DNA of 64,000 nucleotides from contig JAUTCS010000034.1 in the NCBI GenBank assembly GCA_030673825.1, positions 1 to 64,000 of the forward strand, in the 5' to 3' direction. The notes beneath the pieces were generated by a model that did not search any database, was not told where the DNA came from, and saw nothing but the letters and a program-made list of their open reading frames with translations. Origin of the DNA: Verrucomicrobiota bacterium JB024 (GTDB taxonomy: Bacteria; Verrucomicrobiota; Verrucomicrobiia; Opitutales; Cerasicoccaceae). Each line of letters opens with the position of its first letter. The first letter of the stretch is position 1. Position numbers and translations under genes: made by a program. This document shows positions 44,147 to 52,340 of this stretch, piece by piece.

Positions 44147-44908
44147 ATGCACCTAACCATCTCGCTTCAGAGCCTCTTCGTACGCCGCGCGACATTCGTT
44201 CTTTTATTTCTGGCAATACTCGGACCACTGGCACGAGCCCAGGATGAGGAGAGCATTTCCGTGTCCTTCTATCCGCTCTCCTGGGAGGGATCGATCAAGG
44301 ACCTCATTTATTTCGACAAGGGGCAACGCGTACCGCTTTTCATCCCCAATGGTGCCCCCGGCTCCGAGCAAAGTTATGTCGGCTCTCCTCAAATGGGTTT
44401 TTATACGGAGCGAACCGGCCCCGAAGGGGAAATGCTCTACGATCTCCAGGCCACTGTCACCATCCCACACTCAGTAAAACGACTGCTCCTGGTCTTCATC
44501 CCCACCTCTGCGGTCAGCAACCCGCAACAAAAGTACAAAGTCCTCGCCCTGCCCGACCCCGGCTCCAACTCAAACTTTGCTGCGAACGCCTTCAACTTCT
44601 ACAATCTCACAGGCACAAACATGGCCATCCGCGTTGGAGATAACCAATTTCAGCTCTCCCCGGGACGCAGCCACGTTGTAGCCCTCACCGACAACGATCT
44701 GAAGAACGTCGATGTACAAATGGCCACGAGCACACAGGAAACCACGCAGTGGTCAATGATCTATCAGTCTCGCTGGGCGTCGCCGAAAAAACGCCGAGCC
44801 TGGGTATTCATCTACGGTGAGCCAGGCACCACCCCCGGCATTCGCAAATACTACCAGTTGATGCAGACTGCTGACACCCGACGTACCCAGTCGAGGTTAC
44901 AAGAATAA
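44147..44908 (+). CDS. secreted companion of the Verru_Chthon-like protein
   Basis: 253 residues with signal peptide FVLLFLAILGPLARAQD (cleavage near residue 31). The rest is a beta-rich domain: SFYPLSWEGSIKDLIYFD, then KGQRVPLFIPNGAPGSEQSY, then RLLLVFIPTSAVSNPQQKY. The start is 27 nt after the previous stop, so it is cotranscribed. No cassette B/C/D signature is seen. It probably works with the large protein outside the cell. Confidence 0.6.
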   Translation: MHLTISLQSLFVRRATFVLLFLAILGPLARAQDEESISVSFYPLSWEGSIKDLIYFDKGQRVPLFIPNGAPGSEQSYVGSPQMGFYTERTGPEGEMLYDLQATVTIPHSVKRLLLVFIPTSAVSNPQQKYKVLALPDPGSNSNFAANAFNFYNLTGTNMAIRVGDNQFQLSPGRSHVVALTDNDLKNVDVQMATSTQETTQWSMIYQSRWASPKKRRAWVFIYGEPGTTPGIRKYYQLMQTADTRRTQSRLQE

Positions 44909-45140
44909 GTCCCCTGACATGGTTAGCCTGGATATCAAGCGCGACTGGGATCTACATAACCTGCGTTTCGATTATTACCGCCGCGATCCTCTTCACCCTT
45001 ATCGAGTCCGCCAAGATACACGCTTTTAGCACAATGGTCGGCCTTCGTTTTTGATGACTCCAACGAGCTTCGCGGGCTCTTATCCCGCGACACCGGCAAG
45101 ACTGCCCTTGAGGAAATGGTTCAGGCAGCGGAGTTTACCT
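44909..45140. other. non-coding gap with eroded coding traces
   Basis: The stretch has two possible short frames: a 34-codon piece starting near 44919 (MVSLDIKRDWDLHNLRF...), and in another frame a hydrophobic 45-codon run that ends at 45052, followed by an NELRGLLSRDTGKTALEEMV trace. None has a start and a family match together. It looks like remnants of a deleted gene beside cluster B2. Confidence 0.4.
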
Positions 45141-46160
45141 TCAGGCCAGCGATTGCGTGGTCGCTTGGTTCAGGGCGCAGAGCTGTGGCAGTCCGCACAG
45201 GTAGCGGCGGCACTCCTCAACAGCCGTCATCCCCATACGGTGGCTCTCCCGCCCCTTTGATCCTGCTATGTGTGGTGTCATAAACACATTGGGCAAGCGG
45301 GCCAGCGGATGAGCATGGAAAACGGTCTCGTCGATCAGCACATCGAGCACCGCGAACAAGTCCGGACGCTCCTGGAGCACTTCCAGCAGTTCTCTCTCGT
45401 TGACAACGGCACCACGCGAAGTGTTGATAAACGTAGCTCCAGGCGGCATCAGGCGAAGCAGTTTCCCCGTGACCATGCCCTCGGTTTCCTTCAGCCACGG
45501 GGCGTGCAGGCTGATCACCTCACACCGCATGAACAGCTCATCCAGCCGGTCAACCCGTTCGACCGATAGCTCGGAAAAGACCGATTCCTCTGCGTACGGA
45601 TCATATGCAAGCACATCGACCTCGTATCCCGCCAGCATCCGGCACACCAGCCGGCCGATGGCCCCGAGCGAAACTATCCCCACCCTGGAGCCGCGGTACA
45701 CGCCGGGGATCGCATCCTTGTCATGCATGGGAACGCACATCCCCGTCCCAAGCCTGCGGGAAAGATGGAAAGCCTGCTTGAGCGCGAAGACGACGGCGGA
45801 AACGGTGTACTGTGCCACCGGCACGGCGTTGACCTGGTACGCGCTCGTCAGTAGAATATTTCTCCCCCAAAAGGCCTCCGTGGTGAGAGCCCGCACGCTG
45901 CCGGCTCCATAAAAAAGTGCCTCCAGCGAGGGCAGGGCCGCAAGCAGTTCCTCGTCCATCGTGGGAGCGCCCCAGCCGGAAAAAACCAGGCGTACGTCCG
46001 CAAAATCCTCCGGAGTTCGCAACAGAGCCTCTCGGTTATACACCCGTCCGTCATTGCGCGTCAACCGCTGCACCTCAGCGATGGCCTCAGGGCTGTAGAG
46101 GGCAGGAAAGCGTTCCTCACTCAGGAGGAAAATGGACCGGTAAGGGAGGTGAGAAGGCAT
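45141..46160 (-). CDS. D-isomer-specific 2-hydroxyacid dehydrogenase, cluster B2
   Basis: 339 residues, paralogue of 34582-35607. Same motifs: VFSGWGAPTMDEELL in the substrate half, VGIVSLGAIGRLVCRML (GxGxxG, near 158), catalytic Arg in INTSRGAVVNE, Glu in VLIDETVF and His in FMTPHIAGSKGRESHRMG. Acts in the cytoplasm on a 2-hydroxy or 2-keto acid with NAD(P). The last gene of cluster B2, 93 nt after the double-AraC gene. The two copies share the core residues throughout, so they probably use similar substrates. Confidence 0.9.
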   Translation of the reverse strand: MPSHLPYRSIFLLSEERFPALYSPEAIAEVQRLTRNDGRVYNREALLRTPEDFADVRLVFSGWGAPTMDEELLAALPSLEALFYGAGSVRALTTEAFWGRNILLTSAYQVNAVPVAQYTVSAVVFALKQAFHLSRRLGTGMCVPMHDKDAIPGVYRGSRVGIVSLGAIGRLVCRMLAGYEVDVLAYDPYAEESVFSELSVERVDRLDELFMRCEVISLHAPWLKETEGMVTGKLLRLMPPGATFINTSRGAVVNERELLEVLQERPDLFAVLDVLIDETVFHAHPLARLPNVFMTPHIAGSKGRESHRMGMTAVEECRRYLCGLPQLCALNQATTQSLA

Positions 46161-46253
46161 GGTTGCTTCGATGTTCCGTAAATGGCGGGTCAGTGACGGC
46201 GGTTATCTTCCCCTATCGGGTGCGCCGTCCGTCCGAGCGGGCTTAGCGCATAG

Positions 46254-47924
46254 TCAGTGGTAGCGATACTGCAAGGGCGTCATGCCATAGACATGCTTGA
46301 AGGCACGGGTAAATGAGCTGGTGTGGGAATAGTTAGCCCCGGCGGAGATCTCGTCGATCGGCAGGCGACTGTGCTGGAGTTTCTGGGCCGCCCTTGCCAG
46401 GCGCTGCTCACGCATGATACTGGCTGGCGGATTCCCCCAGACCTTCATCAGCTTGCGGGTGAAGTGAGCGCGGGAATACCCGGACTCGGAAGCGTATTGG
46501 GTCAGTGTCGAGATATCCTGGTGGATGGTCGGGCAGCGATAGTCATAGAGGTTGGGCATGTCCAACCGGCGATACTCGCCCCGCCGCAACAGTTCGTACC
46601 AGGACAGCAGCCATTCGTAGGCTTGGCGGGAGCTTTGCGCACTGGGCTGGTTGCGTTTTTTGCTCCAGGACTCCATCCATCTGAGCGCGAGCTGCACGGG
46701 CGGACTGTCGAGATCGATCTCCAGGAAAAATAGCTGCCCCGCCGTGAGGGCCTCGATCGCTTCATAAGAGATAGCGCCGAACGTCCGCAGCGAGATCCGC
46801 TCCCAAACGATGCCGGGCAAGGCCCGCACGGTGCCCCGTATCGGCGAGGGCTGGAAGCATACGCGCCCCGGTAACATGTCATACTCCACCCCGTCGATGA
46901 TCATCTGCGCTTTCCCCGAAAGGGTGACCACCCAGTTATGAACCGCCGGGTAACTGCAAATGGATAGGTCGTGAACGTGGGGGTACTCGTGACGGTACAA
47001 ACCCGCCACACAGTGAAAATAGGGCTCCACTGGGGAGAGTGTCGGCTTGAGCTGGCGCGGCTTGCAGATACGCGGTACCGCGCGCGAGGAACGCGGTGTC
47101 ACCCGGTCCATCTGGAAGGTTTTCGCCGTGCGCAGGGCTTCCAGGGGCTTTCCGGTGGCCTGCCTCAGCGCGCTGGAGAGGCTGGTAGCGTTGGCGTAGC
47201 CGCATTCATAGGCGATTTCAGCCAGCGTAAGCTCTCCCTCCCGCAACAGCTCACAGGCCATTTCCAGACGCAGGGAGCGCAGCATGTAACCGCAGCTCAG
47301 GCCGTACCGTTCCTGGAACCGTTTGTCCAGATATGCAGTACTACACCCCAGGGTAGACGCCATGGCCTGCACCGAAAACCGGCTTTCCTGCGCTGTCGTC
47401 TTAAGCAGATGGTTGTCCCCGTCCAGGATCCGCTGGATGTTCTTGCGCTGGCGCTTCCCCTCCTGATGCAGTTGCAGCAGCAGGTGGAAGAGTCTCCGAC
47501 TTTGCTCGACACCATCCAACTCCGTCCAGCCAGACAGGTCGCGCAGAAGCTTGCGGCTGGCCTCCCCCGAGGACAAGCGATAGCGCAGGCCAAACTCCTG
47601 ATGCAGAAACTTGAAATAACTCGTCGCGATCCCCTCCCCCAAGACGATTTCGTAAAAACTCGCCTTCCCATGAGGCGTGGCGATGGCGTAATTCGACCGG
47701 GCCGAGGCGGGCACCAGCAGCACGACGTCGGGGGCGAGCACATGCTTGAGCTGGTTATAAGACTCCCCGATGTGGAGGATGCCCGAGCAGCCCACCAGCA
47801 GGCTGCACGGGGTTTTGCGTCCCCCGAGCGTATAGGGCTGGCGGGGGGTGGCCTTACTCACCTCATGGGTGTAGATCCCATGGATGCAGAAAAGAATCTT
47901 CGAGCGATTGATCAGACTATCCAT
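46254..47924 (-). CDS. double AraC protein: two fused AraC-family regulators
   Basis: 556 residues, about twice the usual AraC length. First unit: sensor (1-170) and HTH domain at about 180-265 (FSVQAMASTLGCSTAYLDKR and LTLAEIAYECGYANATSLS). A basic linker follows (266-300). Second unit: cupin-like sensor (about 300-460, with HVHDLSICSYPAVHNWVVTL) and HTH at about 470-556 (ISTLTQYASESGYSRAHFTR and PIDEISAGANYSHTSSFTRA). No stop separates the units. A fused regulator could bind two operators at once or respond to two ligands. It lies within cluster B2 between sulfatase and dehydrogenase and likely controls the cluster. Confidence 0.9.
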   Translation of the reverse strand: MDSLINRSKILFCIHGIYTHEVSKATPRQPYTLGGRKTPCSLLVGCSGILHIGESYNQLKHVLAPDVVLLVPASARSNYAIATPHGKASFYEIVLGEGIATSYFKFLHQEFGLRYRLSSGEASRKLLRDLSGWTELDGVEQSRRLFHLLLQLHQEGKRQRKNIQRILDGDNHLLKTTAQESRFSVQAMASTLGCSTAYLDKRFQERYGLSCGYMLRSLRLEMACELLREGELTLAEIAYECGYANATSLSSALRQATGKPLEALRTAKTFQMDRVTPRSSRAVPRICKPRQLKPTLSPVEPYFHCVAGLYRHEYPHVHDLSICSYPAVHNWVVTLSGKAQMIIDGVEYDMLPGRVCFQPSPIRGTVRALPGIVWERISLRTFGAISYEAIEALTAGQLFFLEIDLDSPPVQLALRWMESWSKKRNQPSAQSSRQAYEWLLSWYELLRRGEYRRLDMPNLYDYRCPTIHQDISTLTQYASESGYSRAHFTRKLMKVWGNPPASIMREQRLARAAQKLQHSRLPIDEISAGANYSHTSSFTRAFKHVYGMTPLQYRYH

Positions 47925-47936
47925 CTGGCTGGATCG

Positions 47937-49370
47937 TTATGGCTTCACTGTTGAGGCAGCCTGCTCGTAGTAATCCGGGGCCACCGGTCCGCCGTACTCC
48001 CGGAAACTGGCCTTGGCGGCACGAAACATGGGATCGACTACGGGCTTGAGCGAACGATAGGGGTCGCCGGTGGCCGCGAGATAGTCCTCCAACAGGCGGC
48101 GATGGCTCGCGAGCTCCGCCTCCATCTCTGGAACCATCGCCAGGTTGCGCATCTCGCCCGGATCGTTCCGCAGATCGTAGAGTTCCTCCCGGTTGTCCTC
48201 CAGGTAGTGCGTGTATTTGTAGCGGTCGGTACGCACCATCCGGCCGGGCTCAACCGTGTAGCCCCACTCGGTATGCCATTGGGCAAACACCGCCTCGGGC
48301 ACGCTGGCGCGAGAGGTGCCGGCGGTCAGGTCCGCATACAGGGAGCGCCCCTGCACCCCGGCAGGGATGACCGCCCCGGCAAAGTCGCACAGCGTGGGCA
48401 GCAGATCCAGCAGGGTGCACAGCCCCCCCCTAACCCCGGCGCCCAGGCCAGCCCCGCTGAAGACCAGCGGCACATGCATGGTCTCTTCGTAAAAGCTGGT
48501 GTGCTTAGTCACCATCCAGCGCCCGCCCATACTGTCGCCGTGGTCGGCGAAAAAGACGACCAGCGTGTTCGCTTCATCGTCGCGTTGCCGAAGGGCCCGC
48601 AGGACGTGACCGATCTCCGCATCGACCAGACTCAGGTAATGGTGGTAAGCATGCAGGTAGTGCCGGATTTTCAGTTCGTCCCATCCGGCCGCCTGTGCCT
48701 GGCGGCGGTGGGCGCTCGGCAGATACTGGATTGGCAAGGGCCGGCGGGCCAGCTCATCCTCGGACAGGCAAAGGTTGTCCGGCGGGGGCGGCAGGTCCGC
48801 GAAAACCTCCCGAAGCGGAAGCCGCCCAGCGTTCTCGCCCACCCACCCGCAGATGTTGTGCGGGTTGTTAAAGTCGGTCACGAGACAATAGGGCGAGTCG
48901 CCCCGGTAGGACGACAGAAACTCCACCGCGCGCCGCCGGGTGTAGCGGTCCATCCGGGTGTCGCGGTTGTGCGTCAGGCTGGGGTGCTCCGGCCGGGTTT
49001 CACTTTCCCGTAAGGGTTCGCACGTAAAGCCACGTAGCGAGCCCGCGTCATGGCGTTTGCCGATGTGCACAGTAGTATAGCCAGCCTCAGCCAATAGCGA
49101 ACCGAGCGTGGCCGTACTCTCGCCGACCACCCCGTTAGGGCAGTTTTTGCCGTTGGAGATCACCCCCGTCTGATGCGGGTAGCGGCTCGTCCAGAAGGAC
49201 GCGCGCGAGGGCAGGCAAAGGGGGCAGTTTGAGTAGGCGCTTTCGCAACGGATGCCCGAGGCGATGAGCGCGTCGATATTGGGGGTGTGCGCGTAGGTGT
49301 TTCCCCAGGCGGGCAGGGCCTGGGCCGAAAGCTGGTCGCAAATGACGACAACGATGTTGGGACGTTTCAT
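47937..49370 (-). CDS. sulfatase (formylglycine-dependent), cluster B2
   Basis: 477 residues from ATG 49370, which overlaps the stop of the DUF1961 gene (ATGA); an open frame to 49433 would add 21. The sulfatase signature C-x-P-S-R is NCPLCLPSRASF with Cys52, the residue converted to formylglycine, which then attacks the sulfate ester. Metal ligands are Asp12 (VICDQLS) and the later FFADHGDSM. A C-terminal subdomain has RMVRTDRYKYTHYLEDNREE and LYDLRNDPGEMRNLA, the usual end of the S1 family. No signal peptide is evident, so it acts in the cytoplasm or is exported by another route. It removes sulfate from glycan fragments. Confidence 0.93.
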   Translation of the reverse strand: MKRPNIVVVICDQLSAQALPAWGNTYAHTPNIDALIASGIRCESAYSNCPLCLPSRASFWTSRYPHQTGVISNGKNCPNGVVGESTATLGSLLAEAGYTTVHIGKRHDAGSLRGFTCEPLRESETRPEHPSLTHNRDTRMDRYTRRRAVEFLSSYRGDSPYCLVTDFNNPHNICGWVGENAGRLPLREVFADLPPPPDNLCLSEDELARRPLPIQYLPSAHRRQAQAAGWDELKIRHYLHAYHHYLSLVDAEIGHVLRALRQRDDEANTLVVFFADHGDSMGGRWMVTKHTSFYEETMHVPLVFSGAGLGAGVRGGLCTLLDLLPTLCDFAGAVIPAGVQGRSLYADLTAGTSRASVPEAVFAQWHTEWGYTVEPGRMVRTDRYKYTHYLEDNREELYDLRNDPGEMRNLAMVPEMEAELASHRRLLEDYLAATGDPYRSLKPVVDPMFRAAKASFREYGGPVAPDYYEQAASTVKP

Positions 49371-50200
49371 GGTTTCGACGGCTCCTCCAATGCAAAGACC
49401 TGAATATCCTTGTAGAGCGCGGCGCGCTGCCACATGTGGCGCAGGCCGATCCTGCCGGCCCGCACCTCCGGCACCTGGCGGAGGTCCCAGTAGTAAAGGC
49501 GATCCTCGTCGGGGTTGGTCACATTCATGTACATGTCATCGCCACGGCGAATGACGGTCACATGGTGCGGGACACCGGGAGCGAAAAGCCCGACCGCGCT
49601 GAAGTCCGGCTCCAGCGCCATCTTTGAAAACTGTCCGCCAAACAGCGAACGCGGGTAGCGCCGCGCCCGGATGTAGGCGTTCTCCTTCCCCTGCCCAGTC
49701 TTGTTATCGAAGGCCGCAAAGCTGATATGCAGCAGGTTCATGTGGTCGAAGTAGGTGCTCATGGCCGGAATCTGCCTCAGCTCGTTCCACTCCGAGATGT
49801 CTTCGACGTAGGGGGCGGGACCCGCGCCCGTCGCGTACAAGTACACGATGCACACGGCTCTGTACAGCGTGTCCATGCCCGTATAGTCGAATTCCAGCCG
49901 GAGGTCGCCGGCAAAACTGTCCCGCGTCCACAGCACAGCGTGTGAAGCATCGTCGTCCGCGATGGGACCGGCGGCGAAGAACATCCCTTCGTCCGTATTT
50001 TCAACCGTGGCCTTGCGCCCATCCAGCATCCACCGCTCGCTCCAGTCGTCCTGGCAGCCGTCGTGGAAGACTTCGCGCCAGTCGGCCTTCAGCAGTTCAT
50101 TGTAGGCGGGGCGATACTCTTCCTGAGCTTGCATAGGTCGGAGGCATAGTAACAGCGCGCCCATCAGGACGGCAAGGATATGAGGGTGGCGTAAAGACAT
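49367..50200 (-). CDS. DUF1961 secreted protein, cluster B2
   Basis: 277 residues; signal peptide MSLRHPHILAVLMGALLLCL then RPMQAQ. Paralogue of 35744-36628 with the same motif series: MLDGRKATVENTDEGMFFAA, DASHAVLWTRDSFAGDL, YLYATGAGPAPYVEDIS, ENAYIRARRYPRSLFGG and GRIGLRHMWQRAALYKD. The N-terminus HDGCQDDWSERWMLDG gives the usual opening. Overlaps the sulfatase start by 4 nt, so coupled translation. Likely a jelly-roll protein on acidic polysaccharides; enzymatic function not shown. Confidence 0.88.
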   Translation of the reverse strand: MSLRHPHILAVLMGALLLCLRPMQAQEEYRPAYNELLKADWREVFHDGCQDDWSERWMLDGRKATVENTDEGMFFAAGPIADDDASHAVLWTRDSFAGDLRLEFDYTGMDTLYRAVCIVYLYATGAGPAPYVEDISEWNELRQIPAMSTYFDHMNLLHISFAAFDNKTGQGKENAYIRARRYPRSLFGGQFSKMALEPDFSAVGLFAPGVPHHVTVIRRGDDMYMNVTNPDEDRLYYWDLRQVPEVRAGRIGLRHMWQRAALYKDIQVFALEEPSKP

Positions 50201-50203
50201 GGG

Positions 50204-51484
50204 TCAAGGTTCGACGATGGCTACGTAGGTGCCGTTGCGCCCGTCGGCGGTCGGCATGTGGAAGTACAAACGTTTACCGTCACGGGAGAACGCCGGGTTT
50301 ACGTGAAAACGCTTTTCCCAGACAACATCCTGCGGGCTGAAGGTCGCGAGGGTCAAACGCGGCTCGGAGTCGCCCGCGTGATAATAGTGCAGCACGACCG
50401 GATCGCTCCCGTAGTCCGTTTCGGAGGCGAAGCCCTGCCGATCAGGAGAGATCGCGAAATGGTTGCCCGGGATCTCCGCCAAGGTCTCGATAAACGTGCC
50501 ATCGACCGTGTAGCGGACAGGCAGCAGCTCATGGCCCGGTCGACGGTCATGGCCCGCCATGGTGTCGTCGTCGTAGAAACAGAAGTGCAGCAGCGGATTG
50601 TCCAGGAAGTATACTTGCTGTCCGTCGCTCGTCATCACTACGCGCAGGCGACTGGCAGTCTGCTTGCCGATATCCAGGCGAAAGGCGATGTGCGAGCCTT
50701 CGGGCGAATACATCAAGTGAAAGAAATGCCAGCCCTCGTCCGGATAAAGTCCCTTGGCATCCAGAGCTGCCGACGGGATGGAGGGCTTGAGCGCATTGAG
50801 GGCTTCCAGCGTGAGGATGCTCCGGATTTCGCCCGTGCGCAGATCCAGCTCGTAGATCCCGGCCGGCCTCCAGGCGGTGCCGTCGGCCCGCTTGTCCGTG
50901 GCGAAGAGTATCTTCTGCTCGTGGACATCGTGGCTGACGGCGAGAGCGCCCGGGATCGGTGCGAAACGGTCTTCGCCGGTCTCGGCATCCACGACATGCA
51001 GCTCGCACGGCGGCTCCGCGTCGTAGGGTGTCTGATAGATCAGGGTGTGGTCGTTCCCCCAGAAGACTTGTGACCCGTTGTGTGGGCGAACCGGCCCCAT
51101 GTTCCGGACTTTGCGATGATGAGTCAGGTCGGTGTCGCAGACCCAGAGCTCGCCGGGGCGTCCGTCCTTGGGGTCCTCCGGCTCCTGCGTGAAGCGCACA
51201 TAGGCGATCCTGCTGCCGTCAGGACTCTCCGGGCTGGTATTGTAGATGCCGAAGCTGCTGGAGTGCTCCTGCGGGCCGACTGCGAACACCTCACCGACGG
51301 CCGGGTCCGCGGGCACTGCGACCACGTCGGCGCGATCTTGTGCCGCGCCGGTTTCGGCGACGGGAGCAGAGGACTCCCGCACACACCCCGCAAACAAACC
51401 ACCCAACACGGCTGCGCCCGCCGCAAATACAGCGAAACGGGCAGGAACATTAAAGAGAGGGATACACCACATACGATTCTTCAT
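50204..51484 (-). CDS. beta-propeller lipoprotein resembling oligogalacturonate lyase (PL22-like)
   Basis: 426 residues. Lipoprotein signal: VFAAGAAVLGGLFAGC with Cys at about 34, then a linker rich in Ala/Val/Pro. The core is a WD40/TolB-like propeller: SFGIYNTSPESPDGSRIAYV (about 77-96), LWVCDTDLTHHRKVRN, HNGSQVFWGND, LMYSPEGSHIAFRLD, NPAFSRDGKRLYFH. The HSSSFGIYNTSPESPDG start is as in oligogalacturonate lyases and similar proteins. Those cut uronate oligosaccharides by beta-elimination. Activity cannot be confirmed from the sequence alone. Anchored to a membrane, it would work on oligosaccharides outside the cytoplasm. 3 nt before DUF1961, so coupled. Confidence 0.75.
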   Translation of the reverse strand: MKNRMWCIPLFNVPARFAVFAAGAAVLGGLFAGCVRESSAPVAETGAAQDRADVVAVPADPAVGEVFAVGPQEHSSSFGIYNTSPESPDGSRIAYVRFTQEPEDPKDGRPGELWVCDTDLTHHRKVRNMGPVRPHNGSQVFWGNDHTLIYQTPYDAEPPCELHVVDAETGEDRFAPIPGALAVSHDVHEQKILFATDKRADGTAWRPAGIYELDLRTGEIRSILTLEALNALKPSIPSAALDAKGLYPDEGWHFFHLMYSPEGSHIAFRLDIGKQTASRLRVVMTSDGQQVYFLDNPLLHFCFYDDDTMAGHDRRPGHELLPVRYTVDGTFIETLAEIPGNHFAISPDRQGFASETDYGSDPVVLHYYHAGDSEPRLTLATFSPQDVVWEKRFHVNPAFSRDGKRLYFHMPTADGRNGTYVAIVEP

Positions 51485-51493
51485 GAGTGCGGA

Positions 51494-52300
51494 TTAAACG
51501 CGCTGGATCATCGCCCGGAGATGACGACGGCGGACGTGAGCCACGGCGAGGGCCAGTGTCGCGGCCAGCAACAGGCTGGAAGTCTCCGCCTCGGGGATGG
51601 CCGTGATCGTCAGGTTATCGATGCCCATGCCACTGGAATCGGCGACCTGTGCATTACCCCAGCGGATCCACAGGTATTCTCCCGCCTGCCAGTTCAGGTT
51701 GGTCAGAGTAATGGTAAAGCCTTGCTGGTTCGCTTCCATGTTTCCGTTCATACTGCCGGCGCTTCCAGTCGACTGCGCCGTGACGGTAGCCGCTGCAATA
51801 CCGGTGTAGCCGCTAACCTCCGAGCCGATCATGTCGCCGCTGTCGGCGGTCACCAGATAAGAGCCTGTCCACGTGGTTGCCTCGACATTCCGCCGCCACT
51901 GCTCGACTGTATAGGTCAGCGTGATGGACTCGATCGCCGACCCACTGGTGTTGAGCAGTTGCACGCCAAAGTATGCCGTCTCCGGCGAAAATCCGTCCTT
52001 GTTAAAAGTCCCGAGGGCACGGTCGGTAGAGTCCGTCTGCCCCCAGTCGTAGATACCTTTACCGTAGTTGCTCTGCTGGCCGCTGCTGGCACGCCCCGAC
52101 CCCTCGCGGTTGGTGTACCACCCGAGAAGGGTGTCATTGTTAGTGAACACGATGGGGTCTGTGACGTTGGTGTTCGTGGGCAGGGTATCAAAATCCTGGA
52201 AATAGCTGCCGCCGAACTCGACTTGGGCGCTGAGGCTGCTCAAGCCGAGAAGCGCGCTCAGCAGAAAAGGGAATCGGATGTTTTTTTGAATAGGGGTCAT
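51494..52300 (-). CDS. PEP-CTERM-like secreted protein, cluster B2
   Basis: 268 residues; signal peptide MTPIQKNIRFPFLLSALLGL then SSLSAQ. The domain is Ser/Thr/Asn-rich beta, with FQDFDTLPTNTNVTDPIVF at the start, as in family members of uncharacterised lectin-like surface proteins, and a GIDNLTITAIPEAETSSLLL tail followed by AATLALAVAHVRRRHLR. The tag has PEA in place of PEP but keeps the hydrophobic run and basic end. It lies 9 nt before the propeller lipoprotein gene. Confidence 0.78.
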   Translation of the reverse strand: MTPIQKNIRFPFLLSALLGLSSLSAQVEFGGSYFQDFDTLPTNTNVTDPIVFTNNDTLLGWYTNREGSGRASSGQQSNYGKGIYDWGQTDSTDRALGTFNKDGFSPETAYFGVQLLNTSGSAIESITLTYTVEQWRRNVEATTWTGSYLVTADSGDMIGSEVSGYTGIAAATVTAQSTGSAGSMNGNMEANQQGFTITLTNLNWQAGEYLWIRWGNAQVADSSGMGIDNLTITAIPEAETSSLLLAATLALAVAHVRRRHLRAMIQRV

Positions 52301-52340
52301 GATAGGCGTTCTTGAGGTTCGTTTTCAGGGTTAAAAGCTG

